Source of the DNA: Pseudolysinimonas_A sp947085045
Lineage (GTDB): Bacteria > Actinomycetota > Actinomycetes > Actinomycetales > Microbacteriaceae
Assembly: GCA_947085045.1 (NCBI GenBank)
Contig: CAMTUU010000013.1
Span: 7,647 to 71,646 of the forward strand
DNA: 64,000 nucleotides
Reading direction: 5' to 3'
Below are positions 26,287-35,743 of this stretch, piece after piece. The position numbers and the translations under genes are program-made. The notes beneath the pieces were generated by a model that made no database searches, was not told the DNA's origin, and worked only from the letters and a program-made list of their open reading frames with translations. Positions within the stretch are counted from its first letter, which is position 1. Every line of letters starts with the position of its first letter.

Positions 26287-27228
26287 TCAGCCGAGCAGAG
26301 CGACGCCGAAGTCCGCGACGACCGACCGCACCTCCGCGAGGTAGCGCTGTGCCTGCTCGGTGAGCGGGATCGCGGCATGTCCGATCCAGCCGATCTCGAT
26401 GCTCTCGTCGACGTCGAGCGGGATCGCGACGATCGCCGGGTCGAGGTCGTCGCTGATGATGCCCGTCGAGATCGTGTAGCCGCCGAGCCCGATCATGAGG
26501 TTGAAGATGGTCGCGCGGTCGGAGACCCGGATCTCCTGCTTGCTCGACATGGTGGAGAGGATCTCCTCGGCGAGGTAGAACGAGTTGTTCGCCCCTTGGT
26601 CGAAGGTAAGCCGCGGCAGTTCGGCGAGATCGGCGAGGGTGACGCGGTCCCGGGAGGCGAGCGCGTTCTTCCGCGAGATGAAGATGTGCGGCGAGGCCGC
26701 GAAGAGCGGGTGGAATGAGAGCCCGGCATCCCGCAGCAGTTTGTCGATGACCCTCCGGTTGACGTCGTTCCGGTAGAGGATGCCGAGTTCGCTGCGGAGG
26801 GTCCGCACGTCCTCGATGATGTCCCAGGTGCGGGTCTCCCGCAACGAGAACTCGTACTCGGCCGCGTCGGCCGCCTTCACCATCCGCACGAACGCGTCGA
26901 CCGCGAACGAGTAGTGCTGCGCCGAGACCCCGAGCAGGCGTCGCGACGGCGGCCGGCCCAGATAGCGCTGCTCGAGGAGTGCGACCTGTTCGACGACCTG
27001 CCGGGCGTAGCCGAGGAACTCGGTCCCGTCGTCGGTGAGCGTGACCCCGCGGGCCGAGCGGACGAGAAGAGCACGGCCCACCCGGGTCTCGAGGTCCTTC
27101 ATCGCCGCGGACATCGTCGGCTGCGCGACGTAGAGCAGATCGGCGGCGGCGCTGATCGAACCCTCCGCGGCAACCTCGATGAAGTAATGGAGTTGCTGGA
27201 GGGTGATGCCGCTCGATCGCGATGCCAT
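26287..27228 (-). CDS. LysR-family transcriptional regulator
   Basis: LysR regulator (313 aa) with an N-terminal helix-turn-helix (about 8-66: LQQLHYFIEVAAEGSISAAADLLYVAQPTMSAAMKDLE) and a C-terminal effector-binding domain. It is divergent from mesX-mesD, so it most likely controls that pair and itself. Its ligand could be a methionine-pathway intermediate (inference). TAGCCT lies 6 nt before its ATG (27240-27235). Confidence 0.9.
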   Translation of the reverse strand: MASRSSGITLQQLHYFIEVAAEGSISAAADLLYVAQPTMSAAMKDLETRVGRALLVRSARGVTLTDDGTEFLGYARQVVEQVALLEQRYLGRPPSRRLLGVSAQHYSFAVDAFVRMVKAADAAEYEFSLRETRTWDIIEDVRTLRSELGILYRNDVNRRVIDKLLRDAGLSFHPLFAASPHIFISRKNALASRDRVTLADLAELPRLTFDQGANNSFYLAEEILSTMSSKQEIRVSDRATIFNLMIGLGGYTISTGIISDDLDPAIVAIPLDVDESIEIGWIGHAAIPLTEQAQRYLAEVRSVVADFGVALLG

Positions 27229-27253
27229 AGGAACAGGCTATAGGGATGCATAG
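27226..27253. promoter_or_regulatory. Candidate LysR operator between regulator and mesX
   Basis: Three ATAG-containing motifs are spaced through 28 bp: CATAG at 27226, CTATAG at 27238-27243 and CATAG at 27249-27253. CTAT (27238) and ATAG (27250) form an inverted pair. The block covers the regulator start and its -10, where LysR proteins commonly autoregulate. The motif is weak, so this is a candidate only. Confidence 0.35.
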
Positions 27254-27303
27254 TCGCGGCGAGTTACCCGATGCCCTCGGCGTCCCCGCACGATGGAGGG
27301 ACC

Positions 27304-28290
27304 ATGACGAACCCGTTCACGTTCACCATCACCACGACCCGTTTCAACGAGGACTACGAACCCGCCGACGGCACGCGCGCGACCACGAACTTCGCCAATC
27401 TCGCCCGCGGCGAGCACCGCCGGCAGAACCTCCGCAACGCGCTGACGATGATGACCCGTCGATTCAACGACCTCGCCCACTGGGACAACCCGGCCGGGAG
27501 CCGCTACGCCGTCGAACTCGACATCGTCGGCGTCGAGGTGCGGTTCGCCGCAGACGACGCCGACCAGGCATTCCCGGTGATCGAGATGCTCGAGATCCAG
27601 ATCATCGACCTGTCCACCGGCACCCGCCATCAGGGGATCGTGGGCAACAACTTGTCCTCGTACGTGCGCGACTATGACTTCAGCATCGTCCTGCCCGCCG
27701 CCCAGGCCGCGGGGGCCGGCGTCCCCGCCGACTTCGGCGACCTGCACGGCAAGCTGTTCCAGCGCTTCGTCGACTCCGAGACCTACCGGGAGCGCTTCGC
27801 GCAGCCGCCGGTGATCTGCATCAGCGTCTCGACGAGCCGGACGTACCAGCGCACGGGCAACCACCATCCGGTCCTCGGCGTCGAGTACGAGCAGGACGAG
27901 TTCTCGATGACCGACGAGTACTTCGGCAAGATGGGGCTCAGGGTGCGCTACTTCATGCCCCCGGGCAGTGTTGCGCCGCTCGCGTTCTACTTTCGGGGCG
28001 ACCTCGTCAACGACTACACCGATCTTCAGCTCGTCGGCACGATCAGCACGATGGAGACGTTCCAGAAGATCTACCGCCCGGAGCTTTACAACGCGAACTC
28101 GGCGGCCCCCCGGATCTACCGGCCGACCCTCGAGCAGCAGGACTACTCGCGGACGCAGATCGACTACGACCGTGTCGAGCGCGGTCAGCTCGCCGTCACC
28201 CAGGGCACGTACACCGAGGAGCACTTCATCACTCCGCACCGGGACGTGCTGGAACGATGGGCCGCGGACTACCCGGTGCCGGTCGGATGA
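27304..28290 (+). CDS. mesX: MesX, DUF1852 partner of methionine synthase MesD
   Basis: DUF1852 protein (328 aa), starting MTNPFTFTITTTRFNEDYEP, with the conserved FANLARGEHRRQNLRNAL stretch. DUF1852 proteins occur next to MetE-core genes and have been described as MesX, required together with oxygen for activity of the folate-independent methionine synthase MesD. The biochemical role of MesX is unsettled. The ATG at 27304 has a GGAGGG site. The stop overlaps the mesD start, indicating tight coupling. Confidence 0.9.
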   Translation: MTNPFTFTITTTRFNEDYEPADGTRATTNFANLARGEHRRQNLRNALTMMTRRFNDLAHWDNPAGSRYAVELDIVGVEVRFAADDADQAFPVIEMLEIQIIDLSTGTRHQGIVGNNLSSYVRDYDFSIVLPAAQAAGAGVPADFGDLHGKLFQRFVDSETYRERFAQPPVICISVSTSRTYQRTGNHHPVLGVEYEQDEFSMTDEYFGKMGLRVRYFMPPGSVAPLAFYFRGDLVNDYTDLQLVGTISTMETFQKIYRPELYNANSAAPRIYRPTLEQQDYSRTQIDYDRVERGQLAVTQGTYTEEHFITPHRDVLERWAADYPVPVG

Positions 28291-29324
28291 CCGCCTTCCT
28301 CTCCACCTCGATCGTGGGCAGTCTTCCGAAGCCGTCGTGGCTCGCGGAGCCGGAGACCCTGTGGTCGCCGTGGACGTTGCAGGGTGACGCGCTCGTCGAG
28401 GGCAAGCAGGATGCGCTGCGGATCGCCGTCCAGGAGCAGCGCCACGCGGGCATCGACATCATCAGCGACGGGGAGCAGACCCGCCAGCACTTCGTCACGA
28501 CCTTCATCGAGCATCTCAGCGGTGTTGATTTCGACAAGCGCGAGACCGTGCGCATCCGCGACCGGTACGACGCGAGCGTGCCGACCGTGGTGGGTGCCGT
28601 GAGCCGCGAGGAACCCGTCTTCGTCGAGGACGCGAGATTTCTCCGCAGGCAGACCGATCAGCCGATCAAGTGGGCGCTCCCCGGCCCGATGACGATGATC
28701 GACACGCTCTCCGACCGCTACTACCGGAGCCGCGAGAGGCTGGCCTGGGAGTTCGCGACGATCCTCAATCAGGAGGCGCGCGAGCTGGAGGCGGCCGGGG
28801 TCGACATCATCCAGTTCGATGAGCCGTCGTTCAACGTCTTCTTCGACGAGATGAAGGACTGGGGGGTCGCCGCGCTGGAGCGGGCGGCGGAGGGGCTCCG
28901 CGCCGAGACCGTCGTGCACATCTGCTACGGCTACGGGATCACGGCGAACACCGCCTGGAAGGCCACCCTCGGGTCGGAGTGGCGGCAGTACGAGGAGTCC
29001 TTCCCCCTGCTGCGGGGCTCGACGATCGACACCATCTCACTGGAATCCCACCATTCACATGTGCCGATGGACCTCATCGAACTCATCCGGGGGAAGAAGG
29101 TCATGCTCGGGGCGATCGACGTGGCGAGCGAGGAGATCGAATCCCCCGAGGAGGTCGCCGACACCCTCCGGAAGGCCCTGCAGTTCGTCGACGCGGACAA
29201 GCTCGTGCCCAGCACGAACTGCGGCATGGCTCCCCTGCCGCGGAACGTCGCGCGGGCGAAGCTCGGCGCGCTCAGCGCGGGCGCGGCGATCGTTCGCGAC
29301 GAACTCCGGGGGGCTGCTGGGTGA
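28287..29324 (+). CDS. mesD: MesD-type methionine synthase (MetE catalytic core)
   Basis: The protein (345 aa) corresponds to the C-terminal catalytic barrel of cobalamin-independent methionine synthase, without the N-terminal folate domain. The zinc ligands can be placed as His211 and Cys213 (VHICYGYG), Glu253 (ISLESHHS) and Cys312 (STNCGMAP). Linkage to DUF1852 assigns it to the MesD class, which does not use methyl-folates; the methyl donor is not known. The ATG overlaps the mesX stop (ATGA at 28287-28290). Confidence 0.9.
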   Translation: MTAFLSTSIVGSLPKPSWLAEPETLWSPWTLQGDALVEGKQDALRIAVQEQRHAGIDIISDGEQTRQHFVTTFIEHLSGVDFDKRETVRIRDRYDASVPTVVGAVSREEPVFVEDARFLRRQTDQPIKWALPGPMTMIDTLSDRYYRSRERLAWEFATILNQEARELEAAGVDIIQFDEPSFNVFFDEMKDWGVAALERAAEGLRAETVVHICYGYGITANTAWKATLGSEWRQYEESFPLLRGSTIDTISLESHHSHVPMDLIELIRGKKVMLGAIDVASEEIESPEEVADTLRKALQFVDADKLVPSTNCGMAPLPRNVARAKLGALSAGAAIVRDELRGAAG

Positions 29325-29377
29325 GTCCCACCGCCGAGGCAGGCGTCGGGACCCTCCCGGGATCCGCCTTCTCGGTG

Positions 29378-29408
29378 ACCCGCCGACTCGCGCGATCGAT
29401 CGGCGGGT
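29378..29408. terminator. Bidirectional hairpin between mesD and hflX
   Basis: ACCCGCCGA (29378-29386) and TCGGCGGGT (29400-29408) form a perfect 9-bp stem. It lies 54 bp after mesD and 5 bp after the hflX stop on the opposite strand, so it can serve both converging transcripts. Confidence 0.7.
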
Positions 29409-29412
29409 GATC

Positions 29413-30918
29413 TCAACCGCCGAGCGCCGACCGGATCTCCTTCGCGATGCGATCCGTCGCGACCAGGCGGATGCGCGTGCCGTCCTCCTCGTACTCGGTT
29501 TCGAGCACGCGTGCCTTCTGATGCGCGAGCGAGATGATCTCGCCGCGGTCGTAGGGCACGAGCAGGTCGAGTTGGACGTCCCACTGCGGCAGGGTGTCGG
29601 CAATCCGCTGACGCAGCTCGTCGATCCCCTCCCCCGTGCGGGCGCTCACGAACACGGCGCCCGGCTCGAGCCCGCGCAGCAGCAGACGACGATCGTCGTC
29701 GGCAAGGTCCGCCTTGTTGAAGACCACGATCTCGGGCAGGTCGCGGGCGCCGACATCCCCGATCACGTCCCGCACCGTCGCCAGCTGGGCGCCCGGGTCG
29801 GGATGTGCGCCGTCGACGACGTGCACGATGACGTCGGAGTTGCCGACCTCCTCGAGCGTCGAACGGAACGCCTCGACCAGCTGCGTCGGCAGGCTGCGCA
29901 CGAACCCGACCGTGTCGGCGAGCGTGAACTCCCGGCCGTCGGGCGTCGACGAGCGGCGCACCGTCGGGTCGAGGGTCGCGAACAACTGGTTCTGCACCAG
30001 CACGCCCGCCTGCGTCAGCCGGTTGAGCAGGCTCGACTTGCCCGCATTCGTGTACCCGGCGATCGCGACGCTCGGCACCTCGAAGCGGTCGCGGTTGGCC
30101 CGCTTCGCCTCCCGTGCCGGCGCGAAGCCCTTGATCTGCTTGCGCAGCTTCGCCATCCGGTCGTGGATGCGGCGGCGGTCCAGTTCGATCTTCGTCTCAC
30201 CCGGACCACGCGATCCCATCCCCGCGCCGCCCGAGCCCACCTGGCCCCCCGCCTGCCGCGACATCGAGTCACCCCAGCCGCGGAGGCGCGGGAGGAGGTA
30301 CTCGAGTTGCGCGAGTTCGACCTGCGCGCGGCCCTCACGGCTCTTGGCATGCTGGCTGAAGATGTCGAGGATGACGGCCGTGCGGTCGATCACCTTCACC
30401 TTCACCCGGTCCTCGAGCGCGCGCCGTTGGCTGGGTGCGAGTTCGGTGTCGGCGATCACGGTGTCGGCTTCGAGCGCCGCGACGATCGCCGCGAGCTCTT
30501 CCACCTTGCCGCGGCCGAAGTAGGTCGAGGGGTCGGGATGCGGGCGCCGCTGCAGCAACCCGTCGAGCACCGACGCACCCGCTGTCTCGGCGAGGGCGGC
30601 GAGTTCGCGCAGCGAGTTCTCGGCATCCTCCACGTCGCGGTTGTAGACGCCGATCAGCACGACGTTCTCGAGCCGCAGCTGCCGGTATTCGACCTCGGTG
30701 ACGTCCTGGAGCTCGGTGCTGAGCCCCGGGACGCGCCGCAGCGACGCGCGATCCTCGCGGTCGAGCTGCTCGCCGTCGACATCCGCGGTGCTGGTCTCGT
30801 CGTCGTGGAGCGCCTCGGCCCGGCGGTCGCCGAAGCGGCGCACCGTCGCCCGTGACTCGTCGCTGGCGAGGACGCGGTCGAGGTCGAGGTCGGATCGTGT
30901 GGTCTCAGCGTCGGTCAT
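29413..30918 (-). CDS. hflX: GTPase HflX
   Basis: Ribosome-associated GTPase (501 aa) that splits stalled or stressed 70S ribosomes. Order: a variable N-terminus (about 1-70), the HflX domain with YFGRGKVEEL, the Gly-rich signature GAGMGSRGPGE near 231-241, a coiled coil, then the GTPase domain with P-loop GYTNAGKS (288-295), DTVGFV and NKAD. The start at the ATG at 30918 is preferred; 26 extra upstream residues are unconserved. Confidence 0.95.
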   Translation of the reverse strand: MTDAETTRSDLDLDRVLASDESRATVRRFGDRRAEALHDDETSTADVDGEQLDREDRASLRRVPGLSTELQDVTEVEYRQLRLENVVLIGVYNRDVEDAENSLRELAALAETAGASVLDGLLQRRPHPDPSTYFGRGKVEELAAIVAALEADTVIADTELAPSQRRALEDRVKVKVIDRTAVILDIFSQHAKSREGRAQVELAQLEYLLPRLRGWGDSMSRQAGGQVGSGGAGMGSRGPGETKIELDRRRIHDRMAKLRKQIKGFAPAREAKRANRDRFEVPSVAIAGYTNAGKSSLLNRLTQAGVLVQNQLFATLDPTVRRSSTPDGREFTLADTVGFVRSLPTQLVEAFRSTLEEVGNSDVIVHVVDGAHPDPGAQLATVRDVIGDVGARDLPEIVVFNKADLADDDRRLLLRGLEPGAVFVSARTGEGIDELRQRIADTLPQWDVQLDLLVPYDRGEIISLAHQKARVLETEYEEDGTRIRLVATDRIAKEIRSALGG

Positions 30919-30978
30919 CGTGTTTTTCACCCTAGTTCTGTGTTCTGGTCGTTCGTGGTTTTCGGTAGGTTCGTACGC

Positions 30979-31641
30979 ATGCCCGCCTCCGAGCACTACT
31001 TCTCGGATTCCCCGCGGGGCGAGCTCATCCCCCGCACCATCTCGGTACGACTCGCGGGGCGTGACCTGGAGCTGACGACCGCTAACGGCGTCTTCAGCCC
31101 GGAACGGGTGGATGTCGGCACCTCGGTGCTGCTGTCCAACGTCCCGGCCCCGCCGCCCGGTGGCAACCTGCTCGACCTCGGCTGCGGCTGGGGTCCGATC
31201 GCGATCTCACTCGCTCTCGAATCCCCGCGAGCCACGGTCTGGGCGGTCGACGTGAACGAGCGCTCTCTCGACCTCGTGCGGCGCAACGCCGCCCAGGTCG
31301 GGATCACGAACATCAATGCCGTCCGGCCCGAGGAGGTTCCGGCGGATGCGCTGTTCACCTCGATCTGGTCGAACCCGCCGATCCGCGTGGGCAAGAACGA
31401 GTTGCACGCCATGCTGCTGCACTGGCTGCCGCGACTCGAACCCGGTTCCGACGCCTGGTTGGTCGTGCAACGCAACCTGGGGTCCGACTCGCTGCAGCGC
31501 TGGTTGCAGACGGAGCTTCCGAGAGACTTCGCGGTCTTGCGCGCGGCGACCAACAAGGGCTACCGAGTGCTGCGATGCCGGCGACGTTCGGGACTGACTC
31601 AACCGATCGACGTGGTGGGCGACGAGACCGACGTCTCTTAG
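30979..31641 (+). CDS. Class I SAM-dependent methyltransferase, RsmC-like
   Basis: Methyltransferase (220 aa) with the small-domain MTS fold. The SAM-binding motif LLDLGCGWGPIA is at residues 64-75, and the base-amino catalytic motif SNPPI at 131-135 is typical of N2-guanine rRNA methyltransferases such as RsmC. It is probably an rRNA enzyme (inference). TAGGTT sits 7 nt before its ATG. Its stop overlaps the dapF stop on the other strand. Confidence 0.88.
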   Translation: MPASEHYFSDSPRGELIPRTISVRLAGRDLELTTANGVFSPERVDVGTSVLLSNVPAPPPGGNLLDLGCGWGPIAISLALESPRATVWAVDVNERSLDLVRRNAAQVGITNINAVRPEEVPADALFTSIWSNPPIRVGKNELHAMLLHWLPRLEPGSDAWLVVQRNLGSDSLQRWLQTELPRDFAVLRAATNKGYRVLRCRRRSGLTQPIDVVGDETDVS

Positions 31642-32516
31642 AGAAGCTTCATGATCCCCGAGAATACCAGCTCGACCGGCCCGCTGAGCAGCACGTGGTC
31701 GCCGTTCGCCGTCGGCACAACGCGCACCCCGACCGTTCCACCGGGCACGTCGACGCTCCACGCGTGGGGCGCGGCGGGGCCGGCCCAGTGACGCGTGGCC
31801 AGGGCGGCGGCTGCGGCTCCGGTGCCGCAGGAGAGGGTCTCCCCCGAGCCGCGCTCGTGAACGCGCATCCGGATCCGGCCGACGCCGTCCTGCACGAGCG
31901 GATCGGCCGGGACGACGAATTCGACGTTGACGCCGTCCGGGGGCAGCGGCGTCACCACCGGCGCCTCACCGAGGCCGAGGTCATCCAGCTCGGTGTCGTC
32001 GGCGAGAGCCACGACGACGTGCGGGTTGCCGACCCCGACCGCAAGGCCGGGACGGTCGACGTGCAACCCGTCGGCGGCGACCATCGCGTCGCCGCCGACG
32101 ACGAACGGGCCGAGGTCGACCTCGAAGCCGTCGACCGTGCGGGTGAGGTCGCGCACGCCCCCGCGGGTGCCGATGGCGACGGTCTGGCCGACCGCGAGGT
32201 CGAGCAACCCTTGGTCGAGCAGATAGGAACCGTAGACGCGGATGCCGTTGCCGCACATCTCCGCGGGACTGCCGTCGGCGTTGTGGTAGTCCATGAACCA
32301 TTCGGCGGCCGGATCTTCCGCGAGGGCTGCGGCGCCCTCGGGGAGGTTGGCCGAGCGCACGGCGCGGATGACACCGTCACCGCCGACGCCGAAGTGGCGG
32401 TCGGCGAGGGCGGCCAGGTCGGCGGCGTCCAGATCGACCTCACCCTTCGGGTCGGCGAACAGGACGAAATCGTTGCCGGTGCCGTGCCCCTTGGTGAAGG
32501 CGATGTCGAGCGTCAC
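31638..32516 (-). CDS. dapF: Diaminopimelate epimerase
   Basis: Cofactor-free epimerase (292 aa) that makes meso-diaminopimelate for lysine and, where used, peptidoglycan. The two catalytic cysteines are visible, Cys88 (EMCGNGIRV) and Cys230 (LSCGTGAAAAALA). GTG start at 32516, preceded at 7 nt by TAGCCT (32529-32524). It lies 10 bp after miaA. Confidence 0.96.
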   Translation of the reverse strand: MTLDIAFTKGHGTGNDFVLFADPKGEVDLDAADLAALADRHFGVGGDGVIRAVRSANLPEGAAALAEDPAAEWFMDYHNADGSPAEMCGNGIRVYGSYLLDQGLLDLAVGQTVAIGTRGGVRDLTRTVDGFEVDLGPFVVGGDAMVAADGLHVDRPGLAVGVGNPHVVVALADDTELDDLGLGEAPVVTPLPPDGVNVEFVVPADPLVQDGVGRIRMRVHERGSGETLSCGTGAAAAALATRHWAGPAAPHAWSVDVPGGTVGVRVVPTANGDHVLLSGPVELVFSGIMKLL

Positions 32517-32526
32517 GCCTTCGAGG

Positions 32527-33441
32527 CTATCCGGGCGCCGACCTCACCGCTGCCAGCGCCGCGTCGATCCGCCTGGGATCGTCGGCGTCGAGCCAGACGG
32601 TGTCGGCGAAGCGCCCGAACCAGCTGACCTGGCGCCGCGCGTACTTGCGCGTCAGCAGCGCCGCCTGCTCAACGGCTTCGGCCTCGGTCACCTCACCCGC
32701 GAGTTGCGCGGCGGCCTGCGCGTAGCCGATCGCCCGACGCGCGGTGACCCCGAGCCCGGCCGGCAGCAGGCCCTCGACCTCGGCGACCAGACCGTTTCGC
32801 CACATCGCCGCCACGCGCGCGTCGAGCCGGTCGACGAGTCTCGCGCGGTCGAGCCGGAGCCCGATGGTGACGCTTGGCCGCCACGGGCGCTCCTCGGCGC
32901 CGAGACCCGCCCCGAACGGCTCCCCCGTCAGTTCGACGACCTCGAGTGCCCGCACGAGACGACGGCCGTTCGCGGCTCCGATCGCCTCGGCGGCGACCGG
33001 GTCGACTTCGCGCAGACGGCGGTGGAGCATCCCGGGTCCCTCAACGGCGAGGTCGGCCTCCAGCCGCTCGCGCAGGCGCGCGTCCGTGCCCGGGAACCGG
33101 AAGTCGTAGAGCACGCTCGACACGTACAGGCCGCTACCTCCGACCAGGATCGCTGCGGCATCCCGCGCCAGGATGTCGTCGATCACCGCGCGCGCCTCGA
33201 CCTGGTAGCGGGCGACGCTCGCCTCGTCGCGCGGGTCGAGCACGTCCAGCAGGTGATGCGGGATGCCGCGGCGCTCCGCCGGAGGCAGCTTCGCGGTGCC
33301 GACATCCATGCCGCGATAGAGCTGCATCGCGTCGGCGTTGACGATCTCGGCCACGCCACCGGCGGCGCGCAGACGCTCGGCGAGGTCGAGCGAGAGCGCC
33401 GACTTGCCCGTGCCGGTCGGACCGACGACCGCGAGGAGCAC
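32527..33441 (-). CDS. miaA: tRNA dimethylallyltransferase
   Basis: MiaA (304 aa) adds the isopentenyl group to A37 of tRNAs that read UNN codons. The P-loop GPTGTGKS is at residues 7-14, with NADAMQLYRGMDVGTAK and the C-terminal TRKYARRQVSWF. I chose GTG at 33441, 2 bp after the miaB stop; the long frame upstream is antisense-like shadow of miaB. MiaB then acts on the product. Confidence 0.95.
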   Translation of the reverse strand: MLLAVVGPTGTGKSALSLDLAERLRAAGGVAEIVNADAMQLYRGMDVGTAKLPPAERRGIPHHLLDVLDPRDEASVARYQVEARAVIDDILARDAAAILVGGSGLYVSSVLYDFRFPGTDARLRERLEADLAVEGPGMLHRRLREVDPVAAEAIGAANGRRLVRALEVVELTGEPFGAGLGAEERPWRPSVTIGLRLDRARLVDRLDARVAAMWRNGLVAEVEGLLPAGLGVTARRAIGYAQAAAQLAGEVTEAEAVEQAALLTRKYARRQVSWFGRFADTVWLDADDPRRIDAALAAVRSAPG

Positions 33442-33443
33442 GG

Positions 33444-34967
33444 TCAGTGCCCGCTGGCGCGCAGCCCGATCGTCGGGATGCCCACCGTCGGAAGGCCGAG
33501 ACTGACCCGTCCGGCGGCGTCGGTCGGCGTGGCGGGGACGGCGCAGGACTCGGCCTCGGCGCGATCCCAGGCGTCGCCCGAGCGCGTGCGGCGCACCGGC
33601 AGCACGCCGGTCGCGGGCGCGGCGATCAGGTAGTGCGGCGCGGTGCGGGTCACCTCGACGGTGACGACGTCGCCGGGCCGCGGGACCTCGCCCCCCGCGG
33701 GCACGTCGAAGTGCACGAGGCGGTTGTCTTCGGCGCGCCCCGACATCCGGCCGCGCTGCAGGTCGCGGCGGCCTTCGCCGGGCGCGACGAGCACCTCGAC
33801 GCTCGAGCCGACGAGTCTCGCGTTCTCGTCGCCCGAGATGCGCTCCTGGAGTTCGATGAGGCGCTCGTAGCGCTCCTGCACGACCTCCTTGGGCAGCTGG
33901 TCGGGCAACGTCGCCGCGGGCGTGCCCGGGCGGATCGAGTACTGGAAGGTGAACGCCGACGCGAAGCGGGCCTGCTCGACGACGCGCATCGTCTCGAGGA
34001 AGTCCTCCTCGGTCTCGCCGGGGAAGCCGACGATGATGTCGGTCGAGATGGCGGCGTGCGGCATCTTCTCGCGGACGCGGTCGAGGATGCCGAGGAACTT
34101 CTCCGACCGGTACGACCGGCGCATCGCCTTGAGGATGCGATCGGAGCCCGACTGGAGCGGCATGTGCAGCTGCGGCATCACGTTCGGAGTCTCGGCCATC
34201 GCGTCGATGACGTCGTCGGTGAAGGCGGCGGGATGCGGGCTCGTGAACCGCACGCGCTCGAGCCCGTCGATCTCGCCGGCGGCACGGAGGAGCTTGCCGA
34301 ACGCGAGCCGGTCGCCGAACTCGACGCCGTAAGAGTTGACGTTCTGGCCGAGCAGCGTGACCTCGAGGGCGCCGTCGTCGACGAGCATCTGGATCTCGGA
34401 GAGGATGTCGCCGGGTCGGCGGTCCTTCTCCTTGCCGCGCAGCGAGGGCACGATGCAGAACGTGCAGGTGTTGTTGCAGCCCACCGAGATCGACACCCAG
34501 CCGCTGTGAGTGGAATCGCGACGGGCGGGGAGGGTCGAGGGGAAGACCTCGAGGGATTCGAGGATCTCGATCTGCGCCTCGTCGTTGTGGCGCGCACGCT
34601 CGAGCAGGCTCGGCAGCGAGCCCATGTTGTGGGTGCCGAACACGACGTCGACCCACGGGGCCTTGTCGAGGATGACCGACTTGTCCTTCTGGGCGAGGCA
34701 GCCGCCGACCGCGATCTGCATGCCCTCGTGCTCGCGCTTCGTGCTCGCGAGGTGGCCGAGGGTGCCGTAGAGCTTGTTGTCGGCGTTCTCGCGCACGGCG
34801 CAGGTGTTGATGACGACGACATCCGCCGGCTCGCCGTCGGCGCGCACATAGCCGGCGGCCTCGAGCGACCCGGAGAGCCGTTCGGAGTCGTGGACGTTCA
34901 TCTGGCAGCCGAAGGTGCGCACCTCGTAGGTGCGCGGGCGCGCCTGGGTCGGGGTGAGGAGCGTCAT
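33444..34967 (-). CDS. miaB: tRNA-2-methylthio-N6-dimethylallyladenosine synthase
   Basis: Radical-SAM methylthiotransferase (507 aa). An N-terminal MTTase domain holds the auxiliary cluster with Cys21, Cys56 and Cys90. The radical-SAM CX3CX2C (Cys164, Cys168, Cys171) is in VGCNNTCTFCIVP, and a TRAM domain lies near residues 380-445. The last 50 or so residues form an extra tail. It thiomethylates the base made by MiaA. TAGGAT lies 7 nt before the ATG (34980-34975). Confidence 0.96.
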   Translation of the reverse strand: MTLLTPTQARPRTYEVRTFGCQMNVHDSERLSGSLEAAGYVRADGEPADVVVINTCAVRENADNKLYGTLGHLASTKREHEGMQIAVGGCLAQKDKSVILDKAPWVDVVFGTHNMGSLPSLLERARHNDEAQIEILESLEVFPSTLPARRDSTHSGWVSISVGCNNTCTFCIVPSLRGKEKDRRPGDILSEIQMLVDDGALEVTLLGQNVNSYGVEFGDRLAFGKLLRAAGEIDGLERVRFTSPHPAAFTDDVIDAMAETPNVMPQLHMPLQSGSDRILKAMRRSYRSEKFLGILDRVREKMPHAAISTDIIVGFPGETEEDFLETMRVVEQARFASAFTFQYSIRPGTPAATLPDQLPKEVVQERYERLIELQERISGDENARLVGSSVEVLVAPGEGRRDLQRGRMSGRAEDNRLVHFDVPAGGEVPRPGDVVTVEVTRTAPHYLIAAPATGVLPVRRTRSGDAWDRAEAESCAVPATPTDAAGRVSLGLPTVGIPTIGLRASGH

Positions 34968-35026
34968 GCTCGAAATCCTAGGCGTCGGAAGCTGGGGGAT
35001 GCTGACGCGGGGGTCAGTGGAACGGC

Positions 35027-35692
35027 TCAGCGGAACGCGACGCCGCGGCGCGCGGTGAGCGGAAGCGCCTGGTCGACGGCCGCACGGATGGTGCTGCCGC
35101 CATAGCCTCGGCGGGCGAGGAACGCCGAGAGGCGCCGCACGGCGACCTCGCGGTCGAGGTTGCGCAGCTGCCCGGCGCGCTTGAGCGCGATCTCGCGGGC
35201 GCGGGACAGTTCATCGCCGGTGTCGATCAGGTCGAGCGCGTACTCGATCGCGGCCGGGGCGAGCAGACGCCGCGTCAGTTCGGCCGCGATCGCTGAGCGA
35301 CCGAGCCCTTTGCGCTCCTGAAGGGTGCCGACCAGATTCTGGGCGAGGGCGATGTCGTCGAGGTAGCCGTCGCGCTCGAGGCGGGTGACCTCGGCGGCGA
35401 TCTCGTCGTCGTCGAAACCGCGATCGCGCAGGTGCCGCTCGGTCTCCCGGCGAGACAGGCCGCGTCGCGAGAGCGCGGTGATCGAGACGTGGTGGGCCGC
35501 GCCGACCGGAGCGGGCTCGGCGACGTCCTCATCGAGGACAGCCGCGGGTTCGGCGCCCGGCACGGCCCAGGCGGCGCCCGCGGGAGACGGACCGATGGAA
35601 CGAGCCGACGACGGCTCCGCGGGGTGCGGGGGCAGCACGCCGGGGAGGTAGGTGACACGGGCGAGCGTGCCGTCGTCGTCGAGCCGTTCCAT
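35027..35692 (-). CDS. recX: Regulatory protein RecX
   Basis: RecX (221 aa) binds RecA filaments and limits their activity. The first 65 residues are a Pro/Ala-rich extension. The RecX three-helix repeats then begin at LSRRGLSRRETERHLRDRGFDDDEI, followed by LVGTLQERKGLGRSAIAAEL and FLARRGYGGSTIRAAV. It lies 51 bp after recA and is probably co-transcribed with it. Confidence 0.92.
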   Translation of the reverse strand: MERLDDDGTLARVTYLPGVLPPHPAEPSSARSIGPSPAGAAWAVPGAEPAAVLDEDVAEPAPVGAAHHVSITALSRRGLSRRETERHLRDRGFDDDEIAAEVTRLERDGYLDDIALAQNLVGTLQERKGLGRSAIAAELTRRLLAPAAIEYALDLIDTGDELSRAREIALKRAGQLRNLDREVAVRRLSAFLARRGYGGSTIRAAVDQALPLTARRGVAFR

Positions 35693-35743
35693 GGGGTCTG
35701 TCTCTCTCGGGCAGGGATGTTAGGCCGGCGTGTTGGGCTGGTG

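Noticed and set aside
27238..28239. 333-residue minus-strand frame opposite mesX
   Set aside because: mesX matches DUF1852 along its length; the opposite frame has no family features.
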